A stretch of 64,000 nucleotides of DNA from Nocardiopsis sp. ATB16-24 (GCF_030271535.1 NZ_JASCXJ010000018.1:1-64000); one strand, 5' to 3'. Shown: positions 49,193-58,145, counted from the first letter of the stretch. Program-made: numbers and translations. The notes: generated by a model from the letters alone, not told the origin.

Positions 49193-49663
49193 ATGAATAC
49201 GTACCACAGGAAGGTGATCGCGGGTCCGGCATTGGTGATCCCCATGATCATCACGTCGCTGATCGGTTTCGGCGTCCTGTTCGCGGCCATGCGTTCGCGC
49301 CCCGAGGAAGTGGGAGGAATGCTGGTCATCGTCGCGGCACTGATCGTGACGCCGCTCCTGATGTGCCTGCCCCATGTCCGCGTCAGACTGTCCGGCGACA
49401 CACTCTTCCTACGCCTGTGGCCGTTGTGGAAAAAATCCATCCAGGTCGATCGGATCCATTCCTTGAAGATCGTTCCGGTAAAGCCCCTCGCTGATTTCGG
49501 GGGCATCGGGATCCGACTGGGCGGTGAGGGCGCGACCGGACTCTTGATGCGGGGCGGCGACGGTGTCGAACTCACCCTCGACCAGGGGCGACGCTACGTC
49601 GTGGTCGTTCCGGACGCCGAGGTCCTGGCTCGGCGCATCACGGCGGCGCAGAAACAGGCCTGA
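49193..49663 (+). CDS. Small membrane protein with PH-like domain
   Basis: 156 residues. Two transmembrane helices (~10-33 and ~44-64: ALVIPMIITSLIGFGVLFAAM; MLVIVAALIVTPLLMCLP) precede a ~85-residue beta-rich domain (VRVRLSGDTLFLRLWPLWKKSIQVDRIHSLKIVPVKP, then GVELTLDQGRRYVVVVPDAEVLARRI), which fits a bacterial PH-like fold. Function unknown. Start choice ATG 49193 over GTG 49184 is based on an AAGTGA site. Base composition of its 5' end is less GC-rich than neighbours. Confidence 0.7.
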   Translation: MNTYHRKVIAGPALVIPMIITSLIGFGVLFAAMRSRPEEVGGMLVIVAALIVTPLLMCLPHVRVRLSGDTLFLRLWPLWKKSIQVDRIHSLKIVPVKPLADFGGIGIRLGGEGATGLLMRGGDGVELTLDQGRRYVVVVPDAEVLARRITAAQKQA

Positions 49664-49769
49664 GCCGAACGGGTCTTTCCCCCTCTTCTGGGCTCGGTCG
49701 CCCCGCTTCCAGGAGTGTCCCCGTCCGGTCCGGCACGGGGGAGCGCGGAGCGGACGGACCGCTCTTGCG

Positions 49770-49970
49770 TCAGGCCCCGCCGTCCGGGTTCCACAGCGCC
49801 AGGCCGGCGAGGGCCGAACAGAAGACGACCGACAGGACGAACAGCGGCACACGTAGTCCGCGCCGTCCCACGGAATCGGCCGCGACCCGCGCCAGATGCC
49901 ACATACCGACGGTGGCCCCCGCGACCACCGGGCCCACGCCCAGTGCCCACAGCACCATCGGGTCCGTCAT
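49770..49970 (-). CDS. Small two-helix membrane protein (hypothetical)
   Basis: 66 residues from ATG 49970, which has an AGGGTGAG site; the frame is open to 50102. Two hydrophobic segments (VLWALGVGPVVAGATVGMWHLA; LRVPLFVLSVVFCSALAGLALW) are joined by a basic loop (RVAADSVGRRGLR). No family recognised. Convergent with the PH-like gene. Confidence 0.5.
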   Translation of the reverse strand: MTDPMVLWALGVGPVVAGATVGMWHLARVAADSVGRRGLRVPLFVLSVVFCSALAGLALWNPDGGA

Positions 49971-50442
49971 CCGCTCACCCTGCCCCTGGTCGGCGAGAAG
50001 CCAGAGAGAGGAGCCCAGGGACAGCGACCAGATCCGCGTCCGGTCCAGCAGGCGCTGGATGCCCAGGGTGACATGGCGGAGCAGGAGGGAGATCAACAGC
50101 ACGAGAGAAGCACCACCATCTGAGGGTCGTCACCGGATCGGACGTCGTCGACCGGGCGGGGGTTCCCGACGAAGACACCGTCGCCTCCCCGGGCGACATG
50201 GCTCCGAGGTCGCCGGAACCGCCCCCGCGTCCCCTGGCCCGGGAGTCACGGAGCGGAGCCGACGAAGGTCATGACCCAGATTCTCGCAGAACGCCTCCCG
50301 AGGGGAGTCGTCCCCGTCATCACGTGGCCGTGAGGGATCCACGGCCTCGGGATGACAGGTGTCATGTCCCATCCGGAGCACGGCGGCGTCGACCTGACGG
50401 GCGGTTCCCCGGGTCCCGGGGAACCGCCCGCCGCCGGTCGGC
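49971..50442. other. Intergenic region between the small membrane protein and the Opp operon
   Basis: 472 bp on the downstream side of oppF. It contains a 6-2-6 palindrome (50352-50365), a strong terminator (50398-50430) next to the oppF stop, and otherwise no recognisable gene. Confidence 0.5.
50398..50430 (-). terminator. Terminator of the Opp operon
   Basis: Perfect 16-bp arms (50398-50413 with 50415-50430) around a single central base, 13 bases after the oppF stop. One of the most stable hairpins in the window. Confidence 0.8.
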
Positions 50443-51549
50443 TCAACCGGCGCCGTGCACGATGCGCTCGGCCATGTCCTCGTTGGGGTGGATTTCACCT
50501 GCGAGGATCTGTTCGGCGTAGTGACAGGCGACACGGTGGGTGCTGCCCTCGGCGGCCCCGTCGAGCGGGCGGAGCTCGGGCCGCTCGGTGTCGCACCGTT
50601 CCTTCTGCCGCCACGGGCAACGGGTGTGGAAGCGGCATCCGGTGGGCGGATCGGCGGGCGAGGGCAGGTCCCCGGAGAGCAGGATGCGCTCCCGGGTGTC
50701 CTCCACCTGCGGGTCCGGTACCGGTACCGCCGACATCAGTGACCGCGTGTACGGGTGCATGGGTGTTTCGTACAGTTCGTCGCTGGAGGCCTCCTCCACC
50801 AGCGAACCCAGGTACATCACCCCGACCATGTCGCTGACATGACGGACCACCGCCAGGTCGTGCGCGATCACCAGGTAGGTCAGCCCCAGCTCCTTCTGTA
50901 GGCTCTCCAGCAGGTTGAGCACCTGTGCCTGGATCGACACGTCCAGCGCCGACACCGGCTCGTCGCAGATGATGAGGTCCGGTTCCAGCACCAACGCGCG
51001 GGCGATACCGATGCGCTGACGTTGTCCCCCGGAGAACTCGTGCGGGTAACGGGTGAGCGCCTTCGCCGACAGGCCCACCCTCTCCAGTGCCTCGACCACG
51101 CGTCTGCGCTGGTCCTTCAGAACCTCCTCGCGACGCTGCCCGCCCCCCTGCGGCCCCTCGCCCTCGGCCGGACCGCCGATCCCGTGGGTCTGCAACCCCT
51201 CCAGGAGGATGGACCCGATGTTCTGTCGGGGGTTGAGGCTGCCCAACGGGTCCTGGAAGACCATCTGTAGGTTCTTGCGCTCACGGCGCATCGACTCACC
51301 GTCCAGTCCGGCCAGGTCCCGACCGTCGAAGAGCACCTCGCCTTCGGTGATGTCCACCAGCCGCAGCACGGCCCGGCCCAGAGTGGTCTTGCCGCAGCCG
51401 GACTCCCCCACCAGGCCGTAGGTCTGGCCCCGCCGGATCTCCAGGCTCACCCCGTCCACGGCCCGTACGTGTCCGACCGTTCGGTCGAAGAGCACTCCCT
51501 TTCGGATGGGGAAGTGCACCTTGAGGTCGTTGATCCGCAGCAGACTCAT
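50443..51549 (-). CDS. oppF: Oligopeptide/dipeptide ABC transporter ATPase (second, OppF/DppF type)
   Basis: 368 residues. Nucleotide-binding subunit: Walker A GLVGESGCGKTT (~45-56), Q-loop in QMVFQDPLGSLNPRQ, signature FSGGQRQRIGIARAL (~180), Walker B LIICDEPVSALD, switch IAHDLAVVRHVSD. Between Q-loop and signature is a Gly/Glu/Gln-rich insertion (~125-150) not typical for OppF. The C-terminal oligopeptide-binding-like region carries cysteines (GCRFHTRCPWRQKERC) that may hold an Fe-S cluster, as in OppD/DppD. Start ATG overlaps the oppD stop by 4 bases (ATGA). Confidence 0.93.
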   Translation of the reverse strand: MSLLRINDLKVHFPIRKGVLFDRTVGHVRAVDGVSLEIRRGQTYGLVGESGCGKTTLGRAVLRLVDITEGEVLFDGRDLAGLDGESMRRERKNLQMVFQDPLGSLNPRQNIGSILLEGLQTHGIGGPAEGEGPQGGGQRREEVLKDQRRRVVEALERVGLSAKALTRYPHEFSGGQRQRIGIARALVLEPDLIICDEPVSALDVSIQAQVLNLLESLQKELGLTYLVIAHDLAVVRHVSDMVGVMYLGSLVEEASSDELYETPMHPYTRSLMSAVPVPDPQVEDTRERILLSGDLPSPADPPTGCRFHTRCPWRQKERCDTERPELRPLDGAAEGSTHRVACHYAEQILAGEIHPNEDMAERIVHGAG

Positions 51550-52664
51550 CCCTGCGCCTCCTCGTCTTCGCCGACCAGGGCCGGGCCCTCCAGTGAGGGC
51601 CGGTCCAGGACGTCCGCGTGGCCGATGGGGTTCACGCACCGGTGCACGTGCTCGGCGCCCCCCGCTCCGGCGGTGTCGCTCCGCTCCCGACCCTCCACCC
51701 CGGCCGCGGTGCCCACCGCCGCCAGCGCGGGCGGTCCTTGCAGGCACTCCAAGGTGTAGTGGTCGCAGCGGGGCGCGAACGCGCATCCCTTCGCCCAGGC
51801 GATGTTGTCGTTGATCGATCCGCGGATGGGGGTGAGCGGTTCGCCCCGGGGAGCGTCCAGCCGCGGGATGGAGCCCAGCAGTCCGACCGTGTAGGGGTGG
51901 GTGGGATCGGCGAACAGCGGCGCGCGGGGGGCCTTCTCCACGGCCCTGCCCGCGTACAGGACGTTGATGTCGTCGCACAGGCCCGCGACCACGCCCAGGT
52001 CGTGCGTGATCATCAGCAGTGCGGTGCCCTCCTCCGTGACCAGGTCCTTGAGCAGTTCCAGGATCTGCGCCTGGATGGTGACGTCGAGGGCGGTGGTGGG
52101 CTCGTCGGCGATCATCACCCGAGGACGGCAGGCCACCGCCATGGCGATCAGCGCGCGCTGGCGCATACCGCCCGACAGTTGGTGGGGGTACTCGCGCAGG
52201 CGGCGGTTCGGGTCGGGGATGCCCACGCGGTTCAGCAGCTCCGCGGCCTCCTTCTCCGCGGCCGAGCCGCGCATGCCCCGATGCCGTTTCAGGATCTCGG
52301 TGACCTGGCGGCCGATCGGCACCACGGGGTTGAGGGAGCTGAGCGGGTCCTGGAAGATCATCGCCAGCCGCGACCCGCGCAGGTCGCGCATCTTTCTTTG
52401 CGAGAGCTTCAGCAGGTCGACGGGGCCCTCGGGCAGGCGCATGACGGCGCTTCCCCCGACCTTCACCCCCCGTTCGGGGAGCAACCCCATCAGGGCGAGC
52501 GAGGTGACGCTCTTTCCACAGCCGGACTCGCCGACCAGGCCGGTCACCCGGCCCTCCTCCAGGGTGAAGGACACCCCGTCCACGGCCCGCACCTCGTCGG
52601 AGCCGCGCCCGCCGAACACCACGGACAGCTCGTCCACCGCCAATAGCGGCGTGCTGGAACTCAT
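51546..52664 (-). CDS. oppD: Oligopeptide/dipeptide ABC transporter ATPase (first, OppD/DppD type)
   Basis: 372 residues. Walker A GLVGESGCGKSVTS (~44), Q-loop MIFQDPLSSLNPVV, signature LSGGMRQRALIAMAV (~165), Walker B VMIADEPTTALDVT, switch ITHDLGVVAG. The C-terminal tail has GCAFAPRCDHYTLEC cysteines. It starts ATG 52664 after GAGGAAG, 2 bp before the end of the permease gene, and its stop overlaps oppF. The last ~60 residues are Gly/Ala/Glu-rich and variable. Confidence 0.93.
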   Translation of the reverse strand: MSSSTPLLAVDELSVVFGGRGSDEVRAVDGVSFTLEEGRVTGLVGESGCGKSVTSLALMGLLPERGVKVGGSAVMRLPEGPVDLLKLSQRKMRDLRGSRLAMIFQDPLSSLNPVVPIGRQVTEILKRHRGMRGSAAEKEAAELLNRVGIPDPNRRLREYPHQLSGGMRQRALIAMAVACRPRVMIADEPTTALDVTIQAQILELLKDLVTEEGTALLMITHDLGVVAGLCDDINVLYAGRAVEKAPRAPLFADPTHPYTVGLLGSIPRLDAPRGEPLTPIRGSINDNIAWAKGCAFAPRCDHYTLECLQGPPALAAVGTAAGVEGRERSDTAGAGGAEHVHRCVNPIGHADVLDRPSLEGPALVGEDEEAQG

Positions 52665-52666
52665 GG

Positions 52667-53710
52667 TCACTTCCTCAGCTTCGGGTCGAGTGCTTCGCGC
52701 ATCGCCTCGCCCAACAGGGTGAAGCCCAGGGCGGTGACGATGATGGCCAGTGCCGGGTACACGGCCAGCTGCGGTGCGCTGGACAGGAACCGCTGGGCGT
52801 CGGCGAGCATGGTCCCCCACTCGGGGAAGGCCGGGTCCGGGTTGCCCAGTCCCAGGTAGGACAGGGCCGCCGCGTCGATGATGGCCGTGGCCAGGGTGAG
52901 CGTGGACTGCACGATCACCGGTCCGAGCGAGTTCGGCAGGATGTGCGCCAGGGCGATCTTGTGTTTGCGCACACCCAGCGCGCGGGCGGCCAGCACGTAG
53001 TCGCGACTGCCTTGGGAGAGCATCGCCCCGCGCAGCAAGCGGGCGAAGATCGGGACCTGGGCGACGCCGACCGCGAGCATGACCGTGGTCAGACTGGGGC
53101 CGACGAGAGCGGCGATGGTGACCGCCAGGAGCAGGGTGGGCAACGCCAGCATCATGTCGATGACGCGCATGACCACGTTGTCGACCTGGCGCCCCCAGTA
53201 TCCGCCCAGGACCGCGGCCGCTCCGGCCGTGCCGCCGAGCAGGGCGCCGACGCCGAAGCCGACCAGAGTGGCGACCACACCGACCAGGAGGGTCTGTCGG
53301 GCGCCGATCACCATGCGGGAGAACTGGTCGCGTCCCAGGTTGTCCAGGCCGAGCCAGTTCTCGGCGCGCGGGCCGACGAACACGTTGCGGTTGGGGAAGA
53401 CCTCCGCGCCCCACGTCTGGGCCGTGGGGCTGTAGGGGGCGATGAGCGGCGAGAACAGCGCCACGATCAGGAAGATCGCGACCAGGACGGCGCCCGTGAT
53501 GGCCATGGGGCTGCGGCGCATCCGGGCCAGGGCGGTGCGCCAGACGCCGGCGCCGTGGTCGCTCTCCTCGCGCCGGCCCATGAGTTCGGCCAGTCTGTCG
53601 ATCTTGGCCGCCTTGCGTCCGAGCAGGGGGGTGCGCTCGTCGGTGGCGTCGGTGTGTTCCGGGGCGTCCTGGGTCTCGGACCGGTTCTGGGAGCTCGGTG
53701 TCGTCGGCAT
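52667..53710 (-). CDS. oppC: Oligopeptide/dipeptide ABC transporter permease (OppC/DppC type)
   Basis: 347 residues. An extended charged N-terminus (~1-65) precedes six transmembrane helices; the BPD_transp_1 domain contains the EAA-type loop ALGVRKHKIALAHILPN (~255-272), which docks on the ATPases. An N-terminal OppC_N segment (MRRSPMAITGAVLVAIFLIVALFSPLIAPYSP) is typical. The ATG overlaps the oppB stop by one base (TGATG). Confidence 0.92.
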   Translation of the reverse strand: MPTTPSSQNRSETQDAPEHTDATDERTPLLGRKAAKIDRLAELMGRREESDHGAGVWRTALARMRRSPMAITGAVLVAIFLIVALFSPLIAPYSPTAQTWGAEVFPNRNVFVGPRAENWLGLDNLGRDQFSRMVIGARQTLLVGVVATLVGFGVGALLGGTAGAAAVLGGYWGRQVDNVVMRVIDMMLALPTLLLAVTIAALVGPSLTTVMLAVGVAQVPIFARLLRGAMLSQGSRDYVLAARALGVRKHKIALAHILPNSLGPVIVQSTLTLATAIIDAAALSYLGLGNPDPAFPEWGTMLADAQRFLSSAPQLAVYPALAIIVTALGFTLLGEAMREALDPKLRK

Positions 53711-54714
53711 CACTGGGCCCGCACTCTCGGGTCGAGGAGGCTGTAGGAGATGTCCACCAACAGGTTGATGAACACGTACAGGGTCGCGATGAGCAGGATG
53801 AACCCGGTCAGGACCGGGTAGTCGCGCGTCTGTGTGGCGGCGTAGATGAAGGAGCCGATCCCTGGGAAGGCGAAGACGCTCTCGGTGAGCACCGCTCCGG
53901 CGAACAGGCTTCCGGTGAGCAGACCGACCGCGGTCACCACCGGCAGGAGGGCATTGCGCATCACGTGGCGGGTGCGCACGGTGCCCGGCCGCAGTCCCTT
54001 GGCGTTGGCGGTGCGCACGTAGTCCTCGCCGAGGACCTCCAGGACGCTGGCCCGGGTCATGCGCACGATCACGGCGAGGGGGATCGAGGCCAGCGCGACC
54101 CCGGGCAGGGCGAGGTGGAGCAGGGCGTCCCACACCACGTCGAACTCACCCGTCCTGATGCCGTCGAGGACGACGAAACCGCTGAGGTCGGTGCGACTCA
54201 TGCCCGGGGACAGCCGGAAGGCCGAGGGGAACAGTCCGAGCCGTTCGGCGAAGACCACCTTCAGGATGAAGGCGAGGAAGAACACCGGTGTACAGATGCC
54301 CAGGAGGGAGCCGCCGACGGCGGCGAAGTCCAGTGCGGACCCTCGCTTGCGCGCGGCGAGGTAACCGAGGGGGACGCCCACGGCGACCGCGATCAGCATC
54401 GCGGTGACGGCCAGTTCGAACGTGGCCGGAAAGCGTGTCATGAACTCCTCGGTGACCGGCCGACTGGTCATGAGGGAGGTTCCGAGGTCGCCTTGGACGA
54501 TACGGCGCAGGAAGGCGAGGTACTGAACCGTGAGCGGTTCTTCCAGGCCGAAGGACCGTCGCAGCTGGGCACGCTGTTCGGCGGTCGCGTCGTCGGGGAG
54601 GAGGGCGTACTCCGGTCCGCCCGGCAGCCGTTGCAGCCAGACGAACAACAGGATCGACAGGCCGCCCAGTGTCGGGATCAGCTGTAGGAGACGCCTGACG
54701 ATGAATCGCAGCAC
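53710..54714 (-). CDS. oppB: Oligopeptide/dipeptide ABC transporter permease (OppB/DppB type)
   Basis: 334 residues, six helices. The N-terminal MLRFIVRRLLQLIPTLGGLSILLFVWLQRLPGGP is the standard start; GDLGTSLMTSRPVTEEF follows. The EAA loop is ANAKGLRPGTVRTRHVMRNALLPVV (~240-265). GTG start with an AAAGG/GGCGAAG site. First gene after the binding-protein gene; two strong hairpins lie between them. Confidence 0.92.
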   Translation of the reverse strand: MLRFIVRRLLQLIPTLGGLSILLFVWLQRLPGGPEYALLPDDATAEQRAQLRRSFGLEEPLTVQYLAFLRRIVQGDLGTSLMTSRPVTEEFMTRFPATFELAVTAMLIAVAVGVPLGYLAARKRGSALDFAAVGGSLLGICTPVFFLAFILKVVFAERLGLFPSAFRLSPGMSRTDLSGFVVLDGIRTGEFDVVWDALLHLALPGVALASIPLAVIVRMTRASVLEVLGEDYVRTANAKGLRPGTVRTRHVMRNALLPVVTAVGLLTGSLFAGAVLTESVFAFPGIGSFIYAATQTRDYPVLTGFILLIATLYVFINLLVDISYSLLDPRVRAQ

Positions 54715-54967
54715 CTTCGCCGCCTTTCGCCAGTGTGGGAACGATGGACGCGAAGCGTCCCCGCCGGGGTGTGGCGGGAGTTCGGATGGTCGGTCACGGG
54801 GTGGGACACCGAACGGCGCGCGCCCGCACGTGTGGTGCCGTGGGCGGTGACCGTCGGCGGAGGGTCGGGCCCCTCGCAGGAGATCGGGCGTCCGTGTGCC
54901 GTCCGCTCCCCGCGTCCCGCCGGCTCGGCGGACCGCGATCCCTCCCGGGTCGCGGTACGGGGGTCCC

Positions 54968-55000
54968 GCGGTGCCCGGGGCTCACCGCCCCGGGCACCGC
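54968..55000 (-). terminator. Hairpin 1 between binding protein gene and oppB
   Basis: A perfect 14-bp stem (54968-54981 with 54987-55000) with TCACC loop, in the 347-bp gap between the two genes. Probably reduces read-through so that binding protein is made in excess. Confidence 0.7.
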
Positions 55001-55002
55001 AC

Positions 55003-55029
55003 GGGCCCGACCGGTGTCCGGTCGGGCCC
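55003..55029 (-). terminator. Hairpin 2 between binding protein gene and oppB
   Basis: A perfect 12-bp stem (55003-55014 with 55018-55029) with a TGT loop, three bases from hairpin 1 and 33 bases after the binding-protein stop. The tandem arrangement is likely a partial terminator or mRNA-stabilising structure. The remaining ~250 bp to oppB contains no gene. Confidence 0.7.
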
Positions 55030-55061
55030 TCCCCACTCCCCTCACGGGGAGGAGGGGCGGG

Positions 55062-56726
55062 TCACTTCCAGGAGGCCTCGGAGAAGTTCTCCTGCGTCAG
55101 CGGGCTGACGTTGGGCGGGTTGACGTTCTCGGCGAAGGCGATGGAGGGCGGGGAGCTGGAGATGGGCAGCCCCGGCAGGATCTCCATGACCTGCTCGTTC
55201 AACTCCTGGTAGGCGGCGATGCGCTCCTCCTCGTTCGGGTTGGTGCTCGCCTCCTCCATGGCGTCGAACAGCTCCTCGTCGCGGAGGCCGAACTCACCGG
55301 TGTAACCGGAGAACCAGGTACCGATGAAGTTGTAGGCGTCGTTGTAGTCGCCGGTCCAGCCGAGCAGGTACAGCGGGCACTCACCGGAGTTGGTCTTCGG
55401 GATGTACTCGGTCCACTCGTAGGTGACCGGTTCCACCGTGACGCCGACCGCCTCCAGGTCCGCGGCGATGACGTCGAAGATGTCGCGCGGCGCGGGCATG
55501 TAGGGGCGGGTGACGTCGGTCGGGTAGCAGAACTCGACCGTCAGGTCCTCGTGCCCGGCGTCGGCCAGCTTCTCCTTGGCGAGTTCGGGATCGTACTCGA
55601 AGGTCCGCACGTCCGGGGACCAGCCGTCGAGGGTGTCGGGGTGGAACTGGGTGGCGACCTCGCCGCCCTCGGGGAGGATGGTGTCGACGATGCGCTGGCG
55701 GTCCACCGCGTGCGCGAGGGCCTCACGCACCTCGATGTCGGCGAGCGCCTCGTGGGCCTCCTGCTGGTAGGCCATGTAGAGGATGTTGAACACGTCGCGG
55801 GTGGGCACCTGGAAGCCGGCCTCGATCAGCGGCTCCACGTCGGCGGGCGCGACCAGGTCGTAGCCGTGGATGTCCCCGGCCTCCAGCGCCTGGCGACGGG
55901 CGTTCTCGTCGGGGATCGCGCGCAGGATCATCGTCTCGAAGCCGGCGGGCTCGCCCCAGTAGTCGTCGAAGCGCTTGAGGGTCACCTCGGCCTGGTCGTG
56001 GTCCCACTCCTCGACGGTGAAGGGCCCGGTGCCCGCGATCGTCCCGGCCGTCTGGCTGTACTCGGGAAGGGTGTAGTTGCCCTCCTCACCGGTGATCTCC
56101 TGGTCGGCGATGGCCTCCAGGGTGGTGGGGCTCATGATGCCGAACGCCGCGAGGCTGAAGCCACCGGGGAAGATCGAGGAGTACTCCGAGATCGTGATGA
56201 CCGCGGTCAGCTCGTCCTCGGCCTCACAGGAGACGAAGCGGGCCTCGGGGGTGTCCTCGTTCTCGTTCTCGGCGAACCCGCCGAAGATCGACTGCCAGTA
56301 GTAGGAGTTGTTCGTGCTCTGGTAGCCGCCGGTGAGGTTGTACCAGCGGTCGAAGTTGGCACAGACCGCTTCGGCGTCGAGCTCGTCACCGTCGTGGAAG
56401 ACGACGCCGTCGCGCAGGTGGAAGGTCCATACGGTGCCGTCCTCGGACTGTTCCCACTCCTCGGCGAGTCCGCCGATGATCTCGCTGCCGCCCGACTCGT
56501 GCTCCAGCAGGGTGTCGAAGACCTGTCGGCTGTAACGGTAGGTCTCACCGTCACTGGTGAGGAAGGGGTCGAGGGTGCTGATGTCACCGGCGGCCGCGAA
56601 GACGAAGGGTTCGGACTCGTCGGTACCGCCCTCGCGGGTGCTCTCGGCACACGCCGTGGCCACCATGGTGAGGGCCGCGGCCGAGGCCAGGAGGGCCAGC
56701 GGTTTTCGGGAAGACTTCGTGAACAT
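55062..56726 (-). CDS. oppA: Oligopeptide/dipeptide ABC transporter substrate-binding lipoprotein (OppA/DppA type)
   Basis: 554 residues. Lipoprotein signal (FTKSSRKPLALLASAAALTMVATACAES; lipobox ATAC, Cys near 26). Family SBP_bac_5 with GDISTLDPFLTSDGETYRYSRQVFDTLLEHE, TFHLRDGVVFHDGDELDAEAV (~100-120), and GTGPFTVEEWDHDQAEVTLKRFDDYWG. The GAGGTGG site fixes the ATG at 56726. Highly acidic mature protein, usual for extracytoplasmic receptors. It is the first gene of the operon and sets its specificity, which cannot be read from sequence (peptides likely). Confidence 0.93.
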   Translation of the reverse strand: MFTKSSRKPLALLASAAALTMVATACAESTREGGTDESEPFVFAAAGDISTLDPFLTSDGETYRYSRQVFDTLLEHESGGSEIIGGLAEEWEQSEDGTVWTFHLRDGVVFHDGDELDAEAVCANFDRWYNLTGGYQSTNNSYYWQSIFGGFAENENEDTPEARFVSCEAEDELTAVITISEYSSIFPGGFSLAAFGIMSPTTLEAIADQEITGEEGNYTLPEYSQTAGTIAGTGPFTVEEWDHDQAEVTLKRFDDYWGEPAGFETMILRAIPDENARRQALEAGDIHGYDLVAPADVEPLIEAGFQVPTRDVFNILYMAYQQEAHEALADIEVREALAHAVDRQRIVDTILPEGGEVATQFHPDTLDGWSPDVRTFEYDPELAKEKLADAGHEDLTVEFCYPTDVTRPYMPAPRDIFDVIAADLEAVGVTVEPVTYEWTEYIPKTNSGECPLYLLGWTGDYNDAYNFIGTWFSGYTGEFGLRDEELFDAMEEASTNPNEEERIAAYQELNEQVMEILPGLPISSSPPSIAFAENVNPPNVSPLTQENFSEASWK

Positions 56727-57075
56727 GGTCCACCTCAATGTGGGGCCGGGTGCAGGGGAGGCCCTGGAACGATTGAGTGGACACTAGACCGCGCCGAGAG
56801 CGGCTGTGAAGGTAGACGGCTGGGTATTAATACAACCGTTTCACATCTGTGCCGCGATCCATAGACGTGTTTTCACCGACGACCTGTCGAGCGGAGGGCT
56901 TCCGTCACCACGCCTTATGGGTGACGCCCCGGTTCTTCGTCCGGGACACCTCCCAGAAAAGCGAAGCTTTCCATCCCATCATGGGATGAATCATGGCGAT
57001 GTCGCGACCTCCCCTTTTCGACCATCGGAATTCCGGTGCCCGCGCCGAGGACGCGGCACTCTATGATGTGCCGAT
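56727..57075. promoter_or_regulatory. Divergent region oppA / small acidic protein gene
   Basis: 349 bp holding the oppA promoter on the left and that of the next gene on the right. A perfect 10-bp palindrome GTATTAATAC (56824-56833) lies ~100 bp upstream of oppA in an A+T-rich patch and is a good operator candidate. TATGAT at 57062-57067 is a -10-like box for the rightward gene. Confidence 0.5.
57062..57067 (+). promoter_or_regulatory. -10-like TATGAT of a possible leaderless mRNA
   Basis: The hexamer lies 8 bases before the GTG start at 57076, which has no ribosome site; transcription would begin at or next to the start codon. A -35 element is not obvious. Confidence 0.5.
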
Positions 57076-57474
57076 GTGACCACACCCCTTGACGACGCGG
57101 AACTGACCGCGTTCCTCGAAGGCCAGGAGTCCGCCTGGCTGGCCGAGCAGCTCATGTTGATCGCCGACGAGGATCCCCTCGTCCGGATCCGACTGACCGC
57201 CGCGGCCGGATCCGAGAAGGCCGTGGACGAGGCGCGCGACGCCGTTCTGACCGGCGTCGCCGACCATCTCCCGGAGGATCCGACCGAAGGCACCGACGCC
57301 CTGCACCGGGTTCTGGACGTGCTGGACGACCTCGCCGACTACGGTTTCGAGGACGAGTCGGCCGACATCGCCGACGAGGCGCGCGAGCTCTACCTCAGGC
57401 GCCACGGTGAGGACGGCGGCGAGCACCTGGCGCGGCTGCACGCCCTCGCCGACGGTGAGGAGGACCAGGGGTAG
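57076..57474 (+). CDS. Small acidic helical protein (hypothetical)
   Basis: 132 residues, very acidic and almost all helical. Two similar stretches stand out: DAELTAFLEGQESAWLAEQLMLIADEDPLVRIRLTAAAG near the N-terminus and RVLDVLDDLADYGFEDESADIADEARELYLRRH near the C-terminus. The first recalls the LSREELVALLLELAERDPELRRRL pattern of DUF6880/SWIM-associated helical proteins, but that is resemblance only. GTG 57076 has a -10-like box 8 bases away and no ribosome site. Convergent with the membrane protein that follows. Confidence 0.65.
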   Translation: MTTPLDDAELTAFLEGQESAWLAEQLMLIADEDPLVRIRLTAAAGSEKAVDEARDAVLTGVADHLPEDPTEGTDALHRVLDVLDDLADYGFEDESADIADEARELYLRRHGEDGGEHLARLHALADGEEDQG

Positions 57475-57546
57475 GGTGCCGGGGACGGAGTCCCCCGTCC
57501 CCGTGCCAGGGCGCCACGACCCCTCCACCGGGGACTCCTCGTCCGG

Positions 57547-58128
57547 TCACCGCATACACCAACGACGGACCTCGGTGCTCCACAGCGCGATGTTGACGGC
57601 GATGGAGGCGAGCGCGCCGAGAAGCCCGACGAGCATCAACGGCGTGTCCGCCAGGCGTGCGGCCATGTGCAGTGTCGCCAGGGTCAGGCCCAGCGCCACC
57701 ACGGCCACGAACTGGGCGGTGCGCCACAGGATGTGACCTCCACGGCGCACCGGGACCGCCAGAGCGGCCAGGACGGCGCCCACCGATATCGCGACGACCA
57801 TCAGGGTGAGCAGATCACCGGCGTGCTCCGCGGGAAGGCCGGCCCTGCTGTCCCAGGCGACGTAGGCGAGAAGGCCGTACGCGGGAAGGAGGGCGAACAT
57901 CAGGACGCAGGTCTGCCGCACGTCCAACGGGGGTCGCACACCGGGTCGGCGCACCTCGACGAGGGCCGCCGTGGAGGCCCGGACCGACGCGAGGCGCTGG
58001 GAGATGACCGGTGTGGGGGACGAAACGGAATTCTGCATGCCGAACAGGGTCGCGCGCGCAACGTTCCCGTGCAAGGCGTCCACCGAACCCGCGTACGAAT
58101 GGTGATCCGACGGTGATGTGTCCGCCAC
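57547..58128 (-). CDS. Four-helix membrane protein (hypothetical)
   Basis: 193 residues from GTG 58128; an ATG at 58038 would give 163 residues, and neither has a strong ribosome site. Four hydrophobic helices in the C-terminal half (VLMFALLPAYGLLAYVAW; LLTLMVVAISVGAVLAALAV; ILWRTAQFVAVVALGLTLATLHMA; MLVGLLGALASIAVNIAL) and a polar N-terminus. No family recognised. Divergence from gntK is not direct: gntK lies downstream on the same strand, 17 bp away. Confidence 0.6.
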   Translation of the reverse strand: MADTSPSDHHSYAGSVDALHGNVARATLFGMQNSVSSPTPVISQRLASVRASTAALVEVRRPGVRPPLDVRQTCVLMFALLPAYGLLAYVAWDSRAGLPAEHAGDLLTLMVVAISVGAVLAALAVPVRRGGHILWRTAQFVAVVALGLTLATLHMAARLADTPLMLVGLLGALASIAVNIALWSTEVRRWCMR

Positions 58129-58145
58129 CGCGCCGCCACGGCCCC

